A stretch of 64,000 bases of DNA, taken from contig DASXUJ010000134.1 of the NCBI GenBank assembly GCA_036504895.1, forward strand, positions 38,807 to 102,806, read 5' to 3'. Source of the stretch: Syntrophorhabdaceae bacterium. Lineage in GTDB: Bacteria; Desulfobacterota; Syntrophorhabdia; Syntrophorhabdales; Syntrophorhabdaceae. Shown here piece after piece: positions 56,308 through 63,893 of the stretch. Under the pieces are notes generated by a model. It was not told the DNA's origin, ran no database searches, and was given only the letters and a program-made list of their open reading frames with translations. Each line of letters starts with the position of its first letter. The stretch's first letter is position 1. Made by a program: the position numbers and the translations under genes.

Positions 56308-56709
56308 ATTTAATCAATATAAGACCTGTCCGACCCCCGTGCAATGACCGGGCATGAAGTTTATCGCCCTGGCTCACTCCATCCCCCATATGTCCCCGGG
56401 GCAACCGAGGTCGGATTTGCCGCGACCTTGTATCGTGTCAAGGGCAGCTCCCTGTGCCGCTATGCGGGGGAGCCTAATCGCTCAGGCATGTGGCAGAGGA
56501 ACAACTGTCACCCTGAACGGGGATGGGACGGGAATTCGGTAGTGACTTGACATTAGTTAATGTCATAGCCAGATTCTCAGTGAAGATCGGGAGAACTCGC
56601 GGCGAGGCTACGGGAAGAAGCCGAGATCAGACTATTGCGTGTATTTGCCGATCAAGTTGCCGAACCGTCAAAATTGGTTCGGCTGGGTCGGCTATAGGGA
56701 GGTGCCATA
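56308..56709. other. Regulatory region upstream of the holin-X/DUF3618 pair
   Basis: No gene is supported. It holds a palindrome within a possible promoter (56547-56575) and an inverted repeat GCCGAACC/GGTTCGGC with nine-base loop at 56659-56683, just before the ribosome site of the next gene. Confidence 0.45.
56547..56575 (+). promoter_or_regulatory. Possible promoter with TGACATTA palindrome as operator
   Basis: TTGACA (56547-56552) is a perfect -35 box, and 17 bases on is CAGATT, a weak -10. The spacer contains the right half of a perfect inverted repeat TGACATTA-GT-TAATGTCA (56548-56565). A dimeric regulator bound here would cover the -35 region and block or control transcription of the holin-X/DUF3618 operon. 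The weak -10 lowers confidence. Confidence 0.4.
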
Positions 56710-57099
56710 ATGCAGGGAGAAAAAGGAGATAAGTCGTTAGGAGAGCTCTTTAGCGAGCTCGCTTCGGGGTTGACCACCATATTCCGACAGGAAATTTCAC
56801 TGGCGAAGGCCGAAGCGAAAGAAGCGATCCCGCACGCAATAAAAGATGTAATCTTCCTGGTGGTGGGAGGTTTTGTCCTTTATGCGGCTTTTTACGTGTT
56901 TCTCGCGGCCGCGGTAGTGGGTCTTTCGGAGGTCGTGCCTGTCTGGCTTTCGGCGATCATTGTAGGCCTTGTGGTATCTTGTGCCGGATATGTCCTGGTG
57001 AAAAAAGGGATCAAGGATCTGAAAGCCCGTACGTTCAGGCCGGAAAAGACGATTGAATCTATAAAGGAAGATAAAGACTGGGTGAAGGCAAAGATTTGA
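56710..57099 (+). CDS. Phage_holin_3_6 (holin-X) family membrane protein
   Basis: This 129-residue protein has an amphipathic N-terminal helix (SLGELFSELASGLTTIFRQE, ~8-27) and two membrane helices (~52-78 and ~84-104), the YqjE/holin-X pattern. Despite the name these are chromosomal envelope proteins, often with YqjD/DUF3618 partners at stress-regulated loci, not phage lysis genes. The partner gene starts 21 bases downstream. Ribosome site GGGAGGTG. Confidence 0.82.
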   Translation: MQGEKGDKSLGELFSELASGLTTIFRQEISLAKAEAKEAIPHAIKDVIFLVVGGFVLYAAFYVFLAAAVVGLSEVVPVWLSAIIVGLVVSCAGYVLVKKGIKDLKARTFRPEKTIESIKEDKDWVKAKI

Positions 57100-57120
57100 T
57101 AATGAGACCAGGAGGACGGG

Positions 57121-57726
57121 ATGGAAAAGCAAAGACAGTTTAACGATGCAAGCGATAAGCGGCCGGGGCAGATCAAGAGGGATATCGAGCTGACCCGCGA
57201 TTCAATGGGAGATACGATAGAGGAGATAAAGGAAAGAATTTCACCCCGCTACGTGAAGGAGAGGGTGAAAGAAGCCACGATTAAGAAAACAATAGAAGTG
57301 ATCGAAACGACCGTGGCTCATGCACGTAAGTGGGGCGGAAGGGTCGAGCGCAATCTCAAGGACCATCCTGCCTGGTATGCCGCTGCGGGCGCGGGCGCAG
57401 GGGGATTACTATGGCTCCTGGCACGCCGCAGGCATAACCGTCGTCGTCAAAGCAGTGAAGTGGCCGAAACATTTGGCGACTCTACAGAGTTCATGCGAGG
57501 GCAGAGCAGCCGCGGGGGAAATACCGCCGCCAACGTGAAGCCAAGAGGGGGAGAGCTGAAGAGCCATCTCACGAAAGGAATCGTGCAAAACCTCCGCACT
57601 TCCGGTGGTCTCAAATTTCTTCTCGGCGTGATGACCGGTATTATGACGCTCAAATCCCGCGGAGCGATGATTGGCGAAAAGCGCGAGAAGTACGGAGTCC
57701 GGCAGACAAAGAACCCGACGATATAA
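57121..57726 (+). CDS. DUF3618-containing membrane-associated protein
   Basis: This 201-residue protein begins with a DUF3618 domain (IKRDIELTRDSMGDTIEEI, ~18-37), then ERISPRYVKERVKE, an amphipathic helix and a membrane segment (WYAAAGAGAGGLLWLLARRR, ~90-109). The tail is basic and Gly/Ser-rich with a second hydrophobic stretch (LKFLLGVMTGIMTL). It pairs with the holin-X gene, probably forming a membrane-bound scaffold like YqjD. Function is unclear. Confidence 0.8.
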   Translation: MEKQRQFNDASDKRPGQIKRDIELTRDSMGDTIEEIKERISPRYVKERVKEATIKKTIEVIETTVAHARKWGGRVERNLKDHPAWYAAAGAGAGGLLWLLARRRHNRRRQSSEVAETFGDSTEFMRGQSSRGGNTAANVKPRGGELKSHLTKGIVQNLRTSGGLKFLLGVMTGIMTLKSRGAMIGEKREKYGVRQTKNPTI

Positions 57727-57858
57727 CGGGAACCGGTGCTGCGATGGATCGGGCTGCCTGAAGCTAAGGAGCCAGGCTTTAATGAAACTAATCAGATAAT
57801 CCTCATTCACCGGCATCACTCATCACCCGTATTGTCGGTCCCGGTTAGCTTTTATCGA

Positions 57859-57880
57859 AAAGAGGATCGCGATCCTCTTT
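57859..57880. repeat. 22-bp perfect palindrome
   Basis: The arms AAAGAGGATCG and CGATCCTCTTT meet without a loop. It lies 130 bases after the DUF3618 gene, just before the 200-bp repeats. As RNA it could fold as a terminator-like hairpin; as DNA it could be a protein site. Confidence 0.5.
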
Positions 57881-57964
57881 AACTGCTTTCATATCGCATA
57901 TTTTCTTGAGCAGGTCCTGTGATCTTTTTGAAGAATCATTGAAGAAAAGGAAACTATTGGATCA

Positions 57965-58164
57965 AGAGCCGGTCCGGTAAGAAGAGTCGCAAAAGGAGCG
58001 CGCCCGGATTTGCGTCAGATTCGGTGGGGGCGATTGAGTGAAACCGGAGCCAGAAGTAGGCGCTCTAGGCGGCGTAACGGAAGCTACGTTGAGGATTTCG
58101 CGATTGAGTCACCGCCGGAGATGGCGGAAAGGCGGGTGTGGGACTGCGAGACTTGTGCCGATCA
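57965..58164. repeat. ~200-bp repeat, degenerate copy 1
   Basis: This copy matches the element at 58252-58460 at a high level (for example the shared GATTGAGTGAAACCGGA, GGAAGCTACGTTGAGGATTT and GATGGCGGAAAGGCGGGTG). Its left end AGAGCCGGTCCGG is intact, but its right end has drifted (TGCGAGACTTGTGCCGATC). It contains internal hairpins of its own. It carries no convincing gene. Confidence 0.75.
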
Positions 58165-58251
58165 GAATAATGTGCCCAAAATGCCGGACAAAAAGAGAGC
58201 ATTTTGTGTGGTTGCAATCTGTATTATTATGCTCCTCCGAATATTGGATCA

Positions 58252-58460
58252 AGAGCCGGTCCGGCAAAGAGAGTCGCAAAAAGGGCCGCGCCCGGATTTG
58301 CGTCAGATTCGGTTGGGACGATTGAGTGAAACCGGAACCAGAAGTAGGCGCCTGAAAGCGGCGTAGCGGAAGCTACGTTGAGGATTTCGCGATTGAGTCA
58401 CTGCCGGAGATGGCGGAAAGGCGGGTGTGGGACTGCGAGTCTCTTTGCCGGACCGGCTCT
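58252..58460. repeat. 209-bp element with ~27-bp terminal inverted repeats, copy 2
   Basis: The left end AGAGCCGGTCCGGCAAAGAG and the right end, read in reverse, AGAGCCGGACCGGCAAAGAG match in 19 of 20 bases, and the match runs on for about seven more bases (AGTCGCA / ACTCGCA). Internal stems include CGTAGC-GGA-AGCTACG. The form is that of a non-coding MITE-like element. It ends 8 bases before the tRNA-Glu 3' end. An older copy lies ~87 bases to the left in direct orientation. No transposase is nearby. Confidence 0.82.
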
Positions 58461-58468
58461 GAAAAGAG

Positions 58469-58543
58469 CGTCCCCAGGGGGATTCGAACCCCCGTTGTCG
58501 GCGTGAAAGGCCGATGTCCTAGGCCAGGCTAGACGATAGGGAC
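58469..58543 (-). tRNA. tRNA-Glu (anticodon TTC)
   Basis: The 75-base gene folds as a standard cloverleaf: acceptor GTCCCTA with TGGGGAC, D-arm TCTAGCCTGGCCTAGGA, anticodon loop CTTTCAC and T-arm GGGGGTTCGAATCCCCC. The sequence closely follows bacterial tRNA-Glu. CCA is not encoded. Confidence 0.95.
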
Positions 58544-58551
58544 GTTTTTTA

Positions 58552-58625
58552 TGGGCCGTGCAAGACTTGAACTTGCGACTCTCTGCTTAAAAGGCAGATA
58601 CTCTACCGACCTGAGTTAACGGCCC
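58552..58625 (-). tRNA. tRNA-Lys (anticodon TTT)
   Basis: The 74-base gene has acceptor GGGCCGT/ACGGCCC with discriminator A, D-arm AACTCAGGTCGGTAGAGT, anticodon loop CTTTTAA and T-arm GCAAGTTCAAGTCTTGC. It lies eight bases upstream of tRNA-Glu on the same strand, so the two are probably one transcript. CCA is not encoded. Confidence 0.95.
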
Positions 58626-58787
58626 CGAAGTCTATAAGGATATAAAAAAGTTGCCCTATTGTCAAGCTTAATAAGCCTTGGGATTCCAATAGGAATAATT
58701 CACATTCGGGGAGGGCGGCCCACGGCCTTCGCAACTCCGTGTAAGTACAGGGGTAAGGAGAGGCCAAAAAAAGGGCGGATCATAACC

Positions 58788-58994
58788 TGTTGATAATTGA
58801 GGCGAAACAGGAGGCGGTAAAGTTGGGGGAGGCGGGTATTTCCGGGGGACCGCTGAAACTGCAAGTAGTCATTATCATTACATTTTTCAATCTGCCTCTC
58901 CCTTGGGCAGTCAGAGCGAAACCAAATGATATCCATGAGTTGAGGGGGTGCTTCTACAACTTGTCCACAGATTTTCCACAAATTTTGTGGATAA
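58788..58994. other. DnaA-box cluster, candidate replication-origin part
   Basis: TGTTGATAA (58788-58796, one mismatch), TTGTCCACA (58961-58969), TTTTCCACA (58972-58980) and TGTGGATAA (58986-58994, perfect consensus in reverse) lie between tRNA-Lys and the end of mnmE, together with an AT-rich stretch at 58865-58895. The neighbouring rpmH-rnpA-yidD-yidC-jag-mnmE block is usually close to oriC in Proteobacteria, so the location fits. dnaA and dnaN are not in the window, so the origin role is not proven. No gene is seen in the 400 bases from 58626. Confidence 0.5.
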
Positions 58995-59025
58995 CCCGAT
59001 CACCACTTTTGAGGACAAAAGGGGG

Positions 59026-60393
59026 TTATTTACCGATGCAGAAGCGGCTGAATATCTCATGGAGGATATCGTCGGTCCACGCCTCTCCCGTGATCTCGCC
59101 CAGGAGGTTTATGGCTTCCCGGAGATCGAAGGCAGTGAATTCTTTTGGACTCTCCCCCTTATGCGACCCTATCGCCCTGTCTACCGCCTCCAAGGCCCTT
59201 GCAAGGCCGGTACGGTGGCGGATGTTTGTGACCAGCACGTTATTACCGCGCCGGGAGCTCCCCATGAGCCGCGTGTAAACCGCCTGTTTCACCTCCTCCG
59301 TGCCCTGTTCCTGAAGAGCCGAGATATAGATAGGATCGACGCCCTTTTCCCTGAGGATCTCCTGATCGAGGACGGGGGGGAGATCGAGTTTATTCACCAC
59401 CGCAAGGGAAGGCCTCCGACCTATGGTCCGGTACACCTCTTCATCTTCAGGAGAGTACGGGCGGGAGCCGTCGAGGACCCACAGGACGAGGTCCGCTTCC
59501 GGTATCCTCCGCCTGACCCGCTCCATGCCCTCTTCCTCGACCTCATCCCTTGCAAGGCCGATCCCCGCCGTGTCGACCAATCTCACCTTAATGCCTTTTA
59601 TATGGATCATATCTTCGATGAGATCCCTCGTGGTGCCCGGGATGGGCGTAACGATCGCCCTCTGACGAGCGATGAGGGCGTTTAAAAGGCTCGATTTACC
59701 CACATTGGTGCGACCTGCGATGAGGACTTCCATCCCGTGCCTCACTGCGTTTCCTTCATGATAAGAGTCGACGAGGGATTTTAATGCCTCCCGCGCCTCT
59801 TCCATATACGTCCCGATCCCCTCTTCGTCCACATCCACGTCTTCCTCGGGAAAATCTATGAGCGCTTCCGTCTCCACGAGTGCGTTCGTGAGCTTCTCTT
59901 TCACCATCCCGATCCGCCCGGAAAGCGCCCCTCTCAGGTTCCCGACGGCATAGCGGAGCTCTTCGTCCGTTTCGCTCTCGATCACGTCGAGCACCGATTC
60001 CGCCTGGGCAAGATCGATCCTCCCGCTTAAGAATGCCCTTCTCGTAAATTCTCCGGGTTCCGCGAGCCGCGCGCCTGCCGCGATCATAAGGGAGAGTATC
60101 TTGCGCTGAACGGCGAAACCACCGTGGGAAAAGACCTCCCCCACGTCTTCCCGCGTATAGGTGCGGGGCCCGCTCATGAAGACCGCATATGCCTGATCCA
60201 CAATAGCCAAATTGTCAGGGTCGATGATGGAGCCGAGATAAAGGCGGTGAGACTCGAACGTCCCGCCGCCTTTAGATGTCTTGAATATTTTCCTTAATAT
60301 GAAGTGGGCCAGGGGCCCGCTCAGCCGCAATATGCCGATCCCGCCCTCTCCCGGAGGGGTCGAAACGGCACAGATGGTGTCATTGATTTCCAT
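59026..60393 (-). CDS. mnmE: tRNA modification GTPase MnmE
   Basis: The 455-residue enzyme works with MnmG to add carboxymethylaminomethyl or aminomethyl groups to U34 of certain tRNAs. From the ATG at 60393, ICAVSTPPGEGGIGILRLSG is the N-terminal folate-binding domain, the helical domain follows and the G domain has G1 GRTNVGKSS, G2 TTRD, G3 DTAGI and G4 NKLD. It ends in CIGK, whose Cys is catalytic. It overlaps jag by 14 bases. mnmG, its partner and frequent neighbour, is not in the window. Confidence 0.96.
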   Translation of the reverse strand: MEINDTICAVSTPPGEGGIGILRLSGPLAHFILRKIFKTSKGGGTFESHRLYLGSIIDPDNLAIVDQAYAVFMSGPRTYTREDVGEVFSHGGFAVQRKILSLMIAAGARLAEPGEFTRRAFLSGRIDLAQAESVLDVIESETDEELRYAVGNLRGALSGRIGMVKEKLTNALVETEALIDFPEEDVDVDEEGIGTYMEEAREALKSLVDSYHEGNAVRHGMEVLIAGRTNVGKSSLLNALIARQRAIVTPIPGTTRDLIEDMIHIKGIKVRLVDTAGIGLARDEVEEEGMERVRRRIPEADLVLWVLDGSRPYSPEDEEVYRTIGRRPSLAVVNKLDLPPVLDQEILREKGVDPIYISALQEQGTEEVKQAVYTRLMGSSRRGNNVLVTNIRHRTGLARALEAVDRAIGSHKGESPKEFTAFDLREAINLLGEITGEAWTDDILHEIFSRFCIGK

Positions 60394-61027
60394 TCGCCAG
60401 GCCGGCGGGTGAGATGACCACCTTCTTAATGTGGCCTTCGCCCTCGCTTTTCGTCGTAATATTCTTATTATGCTTGAAGAGGGAGTGGACGATCCTGCGC
60501 TCGTAAGGGTTGAGCGGGTCCGTCTTGAACCGCTTGCCCGTCCTTCTCGCCTTGTCCGCCATTCTCTTGGCCATGAGGGTGAGGGCCTTCTTTCTTTTTT
60601 CCCTGTACCCGTTGATATCGACAAGGACCTTCAATCCCTGTTTGTAACGTTTTGCAATGGCGAGGCGCAGCACGTGCTGGAGCGCCTCCAGGGCCTCTCC
60701 GTCCTTTCCGATCAGCACATCGCCGTTGTCGGATTGGATGAGGAATATAATCCTGTCTTCGTATTGGGAGATCTTGGTCTCGAAGGAGAGTCCCACGAGG
60801 GTAGCCAGGTCCTGAAGAAACTGCCGGCCGTACTCCTCGGGCGTCGTCTCTTTTTCCCGCAGCCTCGCGATGATACGCACTTTCTTGCTGCCGAGGAGAC
60901 CGAGAATGCCTTTGGTATCGACCTCCTTCACTTCCACGTCGAGATCCTTTTCCTCCGCATTCAGTTCGGCGGAGGCTTTCCTGATGGCCTCCTCGTACGT
61001 TTTCCCTTCAACCTCAACGAAATCCAT
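60380..61027 (-). CDS. jag: RNA-binding protein Jag/KhpB
   Basis: This 215-residue protein has the Jag N-terminal domain (FVEVEGKTYEEAIRKA), a linker, a KH domain (~85-145, with GKDGEALEALQHVLRLA, core LIGKDGEAL) and an R3H domain (NPYERRIVHSLFK). KhpB binds RNA and affects cell division and envelope synthesis. Between yidC and mnmE in the usual order, with ten bases to yidC and an overlap with mnmE. Confidence 0.93.
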   Translation of the reverse strand: MDFVEVEGKTYEEAIRKASAELNAEEKDLDVEVKEVDTKGILGLLGSKKVRIIARLREKETTPEEYGRQFLQDLATLVGLSFETKISQYEDRIIFLIQSDNGDVLIGKDGEALEALQHVLRLAIAKRYKQGLKVLVDINGYREKRKKALTLMAKRMADKARRTGKRFKTDPLNPYERRIVHSLFKHNKNITTKSEGEGHIKKVVISPAGLANGNQ

Positions 61028-61037
61028 GGTACCTCCT

Positions 61038-62633
61038 TTAGGAGACCTTCTTATTGATGTAGTACTGCTGGGCGATGGAGATGACGTTATTCACCAGCCA
61101 GTAAAGAACGAGCCCTGACGGGAAGCCCCAGAAGATGAAAGTAAAGACTATCGGCATGGCAAGCATTATTTTCTGTTGCATGGGATCGACGCTCGTGGGG
61201 GTCATCTGCTGCTGGATCACCTGGGTAACGCCCATGACGAGGGGCAGGACCCTCAAAGGCAGGTCGAACCCGGCGACGTGGAGGGTATAGAGGTCTTCCG
61301 GAGACGAAAGGTCGTTGATCCAGAGCATGAAAGGGGCATGACGCAGCTCGATGGCAGCGGAGAGCGCCTTATAGAGGGCAAAGAAGACGGGGATCTGGAT
61401 CACCATGGGGAGGCAGCCTCCCATGGGGTTTATGCCCTTTTGCTTGTAAAGGCCCATGATCTCCTGATTGAGCTTTGCCTTGTCGTCCTTGTATTTTTCT
61501 TTGAGCTTGGCGAGTATGGGCTGGGTCTTCTGCATCTCCTTCATGGACTTGTAGCTCTTCACGCTCAAGGGATAGAAAATCAGCTTTATAAGGATCGTCA
61601 GGAGTATGATGTCGATGCCGTAGTTGTGGGTCAGCTTGTTGCAATAGTTCATTCCTATGATCATCGGTTTCGCGATGATATCGAACCAGCCGAAGTCGAC
61701 GATCTTCTCGGCGCCCACGTTGAGGCCTTTCAGGATTTCCGTGTTCTTCGGCCCAAAATACATCCTCCCCGAGGCGGAGCCGCCCGGAAGGCTAAGGCGT
61801 ATCACGGGAATGGCGTTCTCTCCCTTTACCAGCGTAGCGGGCGTCTGAGAGCCGGCATCGGGAATCCAGATGAAGGCGAAAAAGCCGTCGTCCAGTCCGA
61901 CATACCTGTACGCCTTGTCGAGGTCCACATTCTTTTCGACACTGTCCACCTGTTCGAATTTATTGCCCGCAAGGTAGAAAGGGCCCTTGAAGGTATAGGA
62001 GGATTCGTTCTTGCCCGTCACCATGGCAAAATCCATGGCCGGTTTGATCGCATCGGCGCCGGCAACCGCGACTTTCAGATCGATCGTGTACCCGTCGGGT
62101 TGAAACGTGTAAGTCTTCTTCACCGCCCGCCCGTCGGTGAGGGTCCCGGACATGACAAGAGTCTCGGGCTTATCGGTAAGCACGATCTTATCCCGGTTGG
62201 ATGTGAAGAGAGTCCTGTCGCTTCCCGTATCGCCGGTTACGGCTGCAAAGACCTTCGGGATATAGACGTAGGGCTTCACGTCCTCGATCATCTCCTTGCT
62301 GTCCGGCTTGTTCACCTTTTCTTTATAGTTTTTGAGTTTTACGCTCGAAATGGCGCCGCCCAGGTCCGTGAGGGTGACTTTCAGCTTCGCGGTCTCCACC
62401 GTAATTTCCCGGGTCGCTTTCTGCTCGGCCTTTTGGGCCGGGGCGGAAGGTCCGCCAGGGAGGCTCGCCTTGGGCGTCGTGCCCGGGGTCTTTGCGGCTT
62501 CCGTCTTCGCCGCTTCCCCTGTTGCCTGGGTTGCCTGGGGGGCTTGCGTCGCCGGTTTGGGGGTGAAATACATCTGGAAGAAGAATATCAATACTATGGT
62601 CAATCCGAGCGCTACCATGGTTCTCTTGTCCAT
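61038..62633 (-). CDS. yidC: Membrane protein insertase YidC
   Basis: From the ATG at 62633 (GGAGG six bases upstream; a TTG just before it is less likely) the protein is 531 residues. It has an N-terminal helix, a low-complexity Ala/Pro/Lys stretch, the ~270-residue periplasmic beta domain typical of Gram-negative YidC (supporting a diderm host), and five C-terminal helices with YNYG-type and NPMGGCLPMVIQIPVFFALY signatures (core GGCLPM.IQIPVF). It inserts proteins into the inner membrane with or without Sec. Confidence 0.96.
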   Translation of the reverse strand: MDKRTMVALGLTIVLIFFFQMYFTPKPATQAPQATQATGEAAKTEAAKTPGTTPKASLPGGPSAPAQKAEQKATREITVETAKLKVTLTDLGGAISSVKLKNYKEKVNKPDSKEMIEDVKPYVYIPKVFAAVTGDTGSDRTLFTSNRDKIVLTDKPETLVMSGTLTDGRAVKKTYTFQPDGYTIDLKVAVAGADAIKPAMDFAMVTGKNESSYTFKGPFYLAGNKFEQVDSVEKNVDLDKAYRYVGLDDGFFAFIWIPDAGSQTPATLVKGENAIPVIRLSLPGGSASGRMYFGPKNTEILKGLNVGAEKIVDFGWFDIIAKPMIIGMNYCNKLTHNYGIDIILLTILIKLIFYPLSVKSYKSMKEMQKTQPILAKLKEKYKDDKAKLNQEIMGLYKQKGINPMGGCLPMVIQIPVFFALYKALSAAIELRHAPFMLWINDLSSPEDLYTLHVAGFDLPLRVLPLVMGVTQVIQQQMTPTSVDPMQQKIMLAMPIVFTFIFWGFPSGLVLYWLVNNVISIAQQYYINKKVS

Positions 62634-62645
62634 CAATTACCTCCG

Positions 62646-62855
62646 TTATTTGACCGGGTCATACCCGCCGGAACAAAAGGGGTTGCATCTGAGAAGCCGC
62701 TTTATGCCGAGGAAGATACCCCTCGCCACGCCTTTCTTCTCTATGGCTTCCTTCATATAGCAGGAACAGGTGGGATAAAATCTGCATTGGGTGGGGACGA
62801 ATGGAGAAATAGTGAATCCGTATACGTCGAGCATACCCACGAATACTTTTTTCAC
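62646..62855 (-). CDS. yidD: Membrane protein insertion efficiency factor YidD, GTG start
   Basis: The 69-residue form starts at GTG, whose last base pair overlaps the rnpA stop (TAGTG), and begins VKKVFVGMLDVYG. An in-frame ATG at 62912 would add 19 residues that are not family-like. Conserved YidD features are present: SPFVPTQCRFYPTCSCYMKEA (core CRFYPTCS), GIKRLLRCNPFCSGGYDPV (core LLRCNPF). It is linked translationally to rnpA and lies nine bases before the ribosome site of yidC. Confidence 0.9.
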   Translation of the reverse strand: MKKVFVGMLDVYGFTISPFVPTQCRFYPTCSCYMKEAIEKKGVARGIFLGIKRLLRCNPFCSGGYDPVK

Positions 62856-63193
62856 TATAGAATTTTCGGGTTCGATAATAGTTGCCGGAGCTCTTCGCTC
62901 GTCTCTTTCCATTTTAATTTGGGCGGCATTGTCTTCACTTTAATGAGGCTGTCGGCAGCTTCCGTGAAAAGCCCCTTGTGAAGCCTGAAGTACTCCCGTA
63001 TCAGCCGCTTTATCCTGTTCCTGACGACCGCGCACCCTGTCTTCTTGCGCACACCTATAGCGATCCTTCGCGTCAGGTCCTTATTCTTCTTTCCCAAAAG
63101 GAGGAAATGGGTTGTTTCGCCTCGTTTCACCCATTTTATACCCCGAAAATCCCCCTTTTTCAATATCTCATTTTTTGTGAGAGTGTAAGCCAT
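62855..63193 (-). CDS. rnpA: Ribonuclease P protein component
   Basis: This 112-residue basic protein binds the RNase P RNA for tRNA 5' maturation. The central RNR motif reads RNRIKRLIREYFR (core), preceded by RIAIGVRKKTGCAVV. Length is normal. It lies downstream of rpmH, as in most bacteria. The RNase P RNA gene is not in the window. Confidence 0.95.
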   Translation of the reverse strand: MAYTLTKNEILKKGDFRGIKWVKRGETTHFLLLGKKNKDLTRRIAIGVRKKTGCAVVRNRIKRLIREYFRLHKGLFTEAADSLIKVKTMPPKLKWKETSEELRQLLSNPKIL

Positions 63194-63285
63194 GTCAAGA
63201 GGATGGGCTCGCCGGCCTACATATGAAGGATAAACTGCGGTAAAATTCGGGACACCGGACTACCCACTGCACGTATAAAACCGCG

Positions 63286-63420
63286 TTAAGCCGAAAGCGT
63301 TTTCCGTCCCTTTGCCCTTCTTCTCCTGATCACGTCCCGTCCTGAAGCCGTTCTCATTCGTACAAGAAAACCATGGGTTCTCTTTCTGCTCTTGTTGTGA
63401 GGTTGGAAGGTTCTTTTCAT
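63286..63420 (-). CDS. rpmH: 50S ribosomal protein L34
   Basis: The 44-residue frame starts [18 protein letters not shown], continues [10 protein letters not shown] and ends GRKTLSA, unmistakably bL34. A GGGGTGA ribosome site lies upstream. It is the first gene of the rpmH-rnpA-yidD-yidC-jag-mnmE block, 92 bases before rnpA. Confidence 0.97.
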   Translation of the reverse strand: MKRTFQPHNKSRKRTHGFLVRMRTASGRDVIRRRRAKGRKTLSA

Positions 63421-63445
63421 TTAATCACCCCAATATAATTTGAAG

Positions 63446-63475
63446 ATAACACTTAACCACAGAATATCGTGTAAA
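63446..63475 (-). promoter_or_regulatory. Candidate rpmH promoter
   Basis: On the minus strand TTTACA (63470-63475) and TGTTAT (63446-63451) are separated by 18 bases in an AT-rich stretch starting about 26 bases upstream of rpmH. A slightly offset TTGACT overlaps the -35. The boxes are fair, not perfect. Confidence 0.4.
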
Positions 63476-63503
63476 GTCAACAGAATTAAGGGGGAGTTGC
63501 TGG

Positions 63504-63600
63504 TACTGTGCATGGGACTCGCTACTATGCATGGGGGCTCACGTCGCGCTATTGTGCAGAGGGACTCACGTCGCCCCCTCCACGGGCAAAGCCCATGGAG
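63504..63600. repeat. Three imperfect tandem units and a hairpin upstream of rpmH
   Basis: TACTGTGCATGGGACTCGC, TACTATGCATGGGGGCTCAC and TATTGTGCAGAGGGACTCAC begin at about 63504, 63523 and 63550. The second and third share a following CGTCGC and are ~27 bases long. A hairpin CTCCACGGGC/GCCCATGGAG follows (63578-63600). No gene is supported in 63421-64000; the strand bias of short frames here is not convincing. Confidence 0.45.
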
Positions 63601-63840
63601 CCTCCCCCTCTCGCTCGCGGTGCGAGCTACACGCGCTGGGGAAGCCGGGAGAACGGAGGGGACTCGGCGGCCGCGGCAGGGATTGGGGCCTTGGGCGTTC
63701 AAGGAGGGAGCTCGCATTGACCACCATTATGGAGTAGCTCAGGGTTCACACTATAACCATATATAACGCGGTCGAGGAGGCTCGTGTGCCTGTGTTACTA
63801 AAGGTTGTGTTCCCTATCCCCCTAGGGCGGGTTCTGACTT

Positions 63841-63865
63841 GCTCCGGCAGCAAAGCCGCCGGAGC
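63841..63865. repeat. GC hairpin preceding the second palindromic-element copy
   Basis: GCTCCGGC and GCCGGAGC pair around a nine-base loop. No T run follows. It lies about 30 bases from the left end of the truncated palindromic element and may be part of the same repetitive neighbourhood. Confidence 0.35.
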
Positions 63866-63893
63866 GTGCCCTTGTTATCCAAATTAAACTCCA

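Noticed and set aside
56710..57726. Prophage remnant because of a holin-family name
   Set aside because: The gene is of the chromosomal holin-X/YqjE type with a DUF3618 partner; no other phage gene is nearby.
61176..62981. 601-codon open frame opposite yidC and yidD
   Set aside because: Antisense to essential conserved genes; no start signal and no family resemblance.
63504..63575. CRISPR array
   Set aside because: Only three diverged units with no regular unique spacers and no cas genes.
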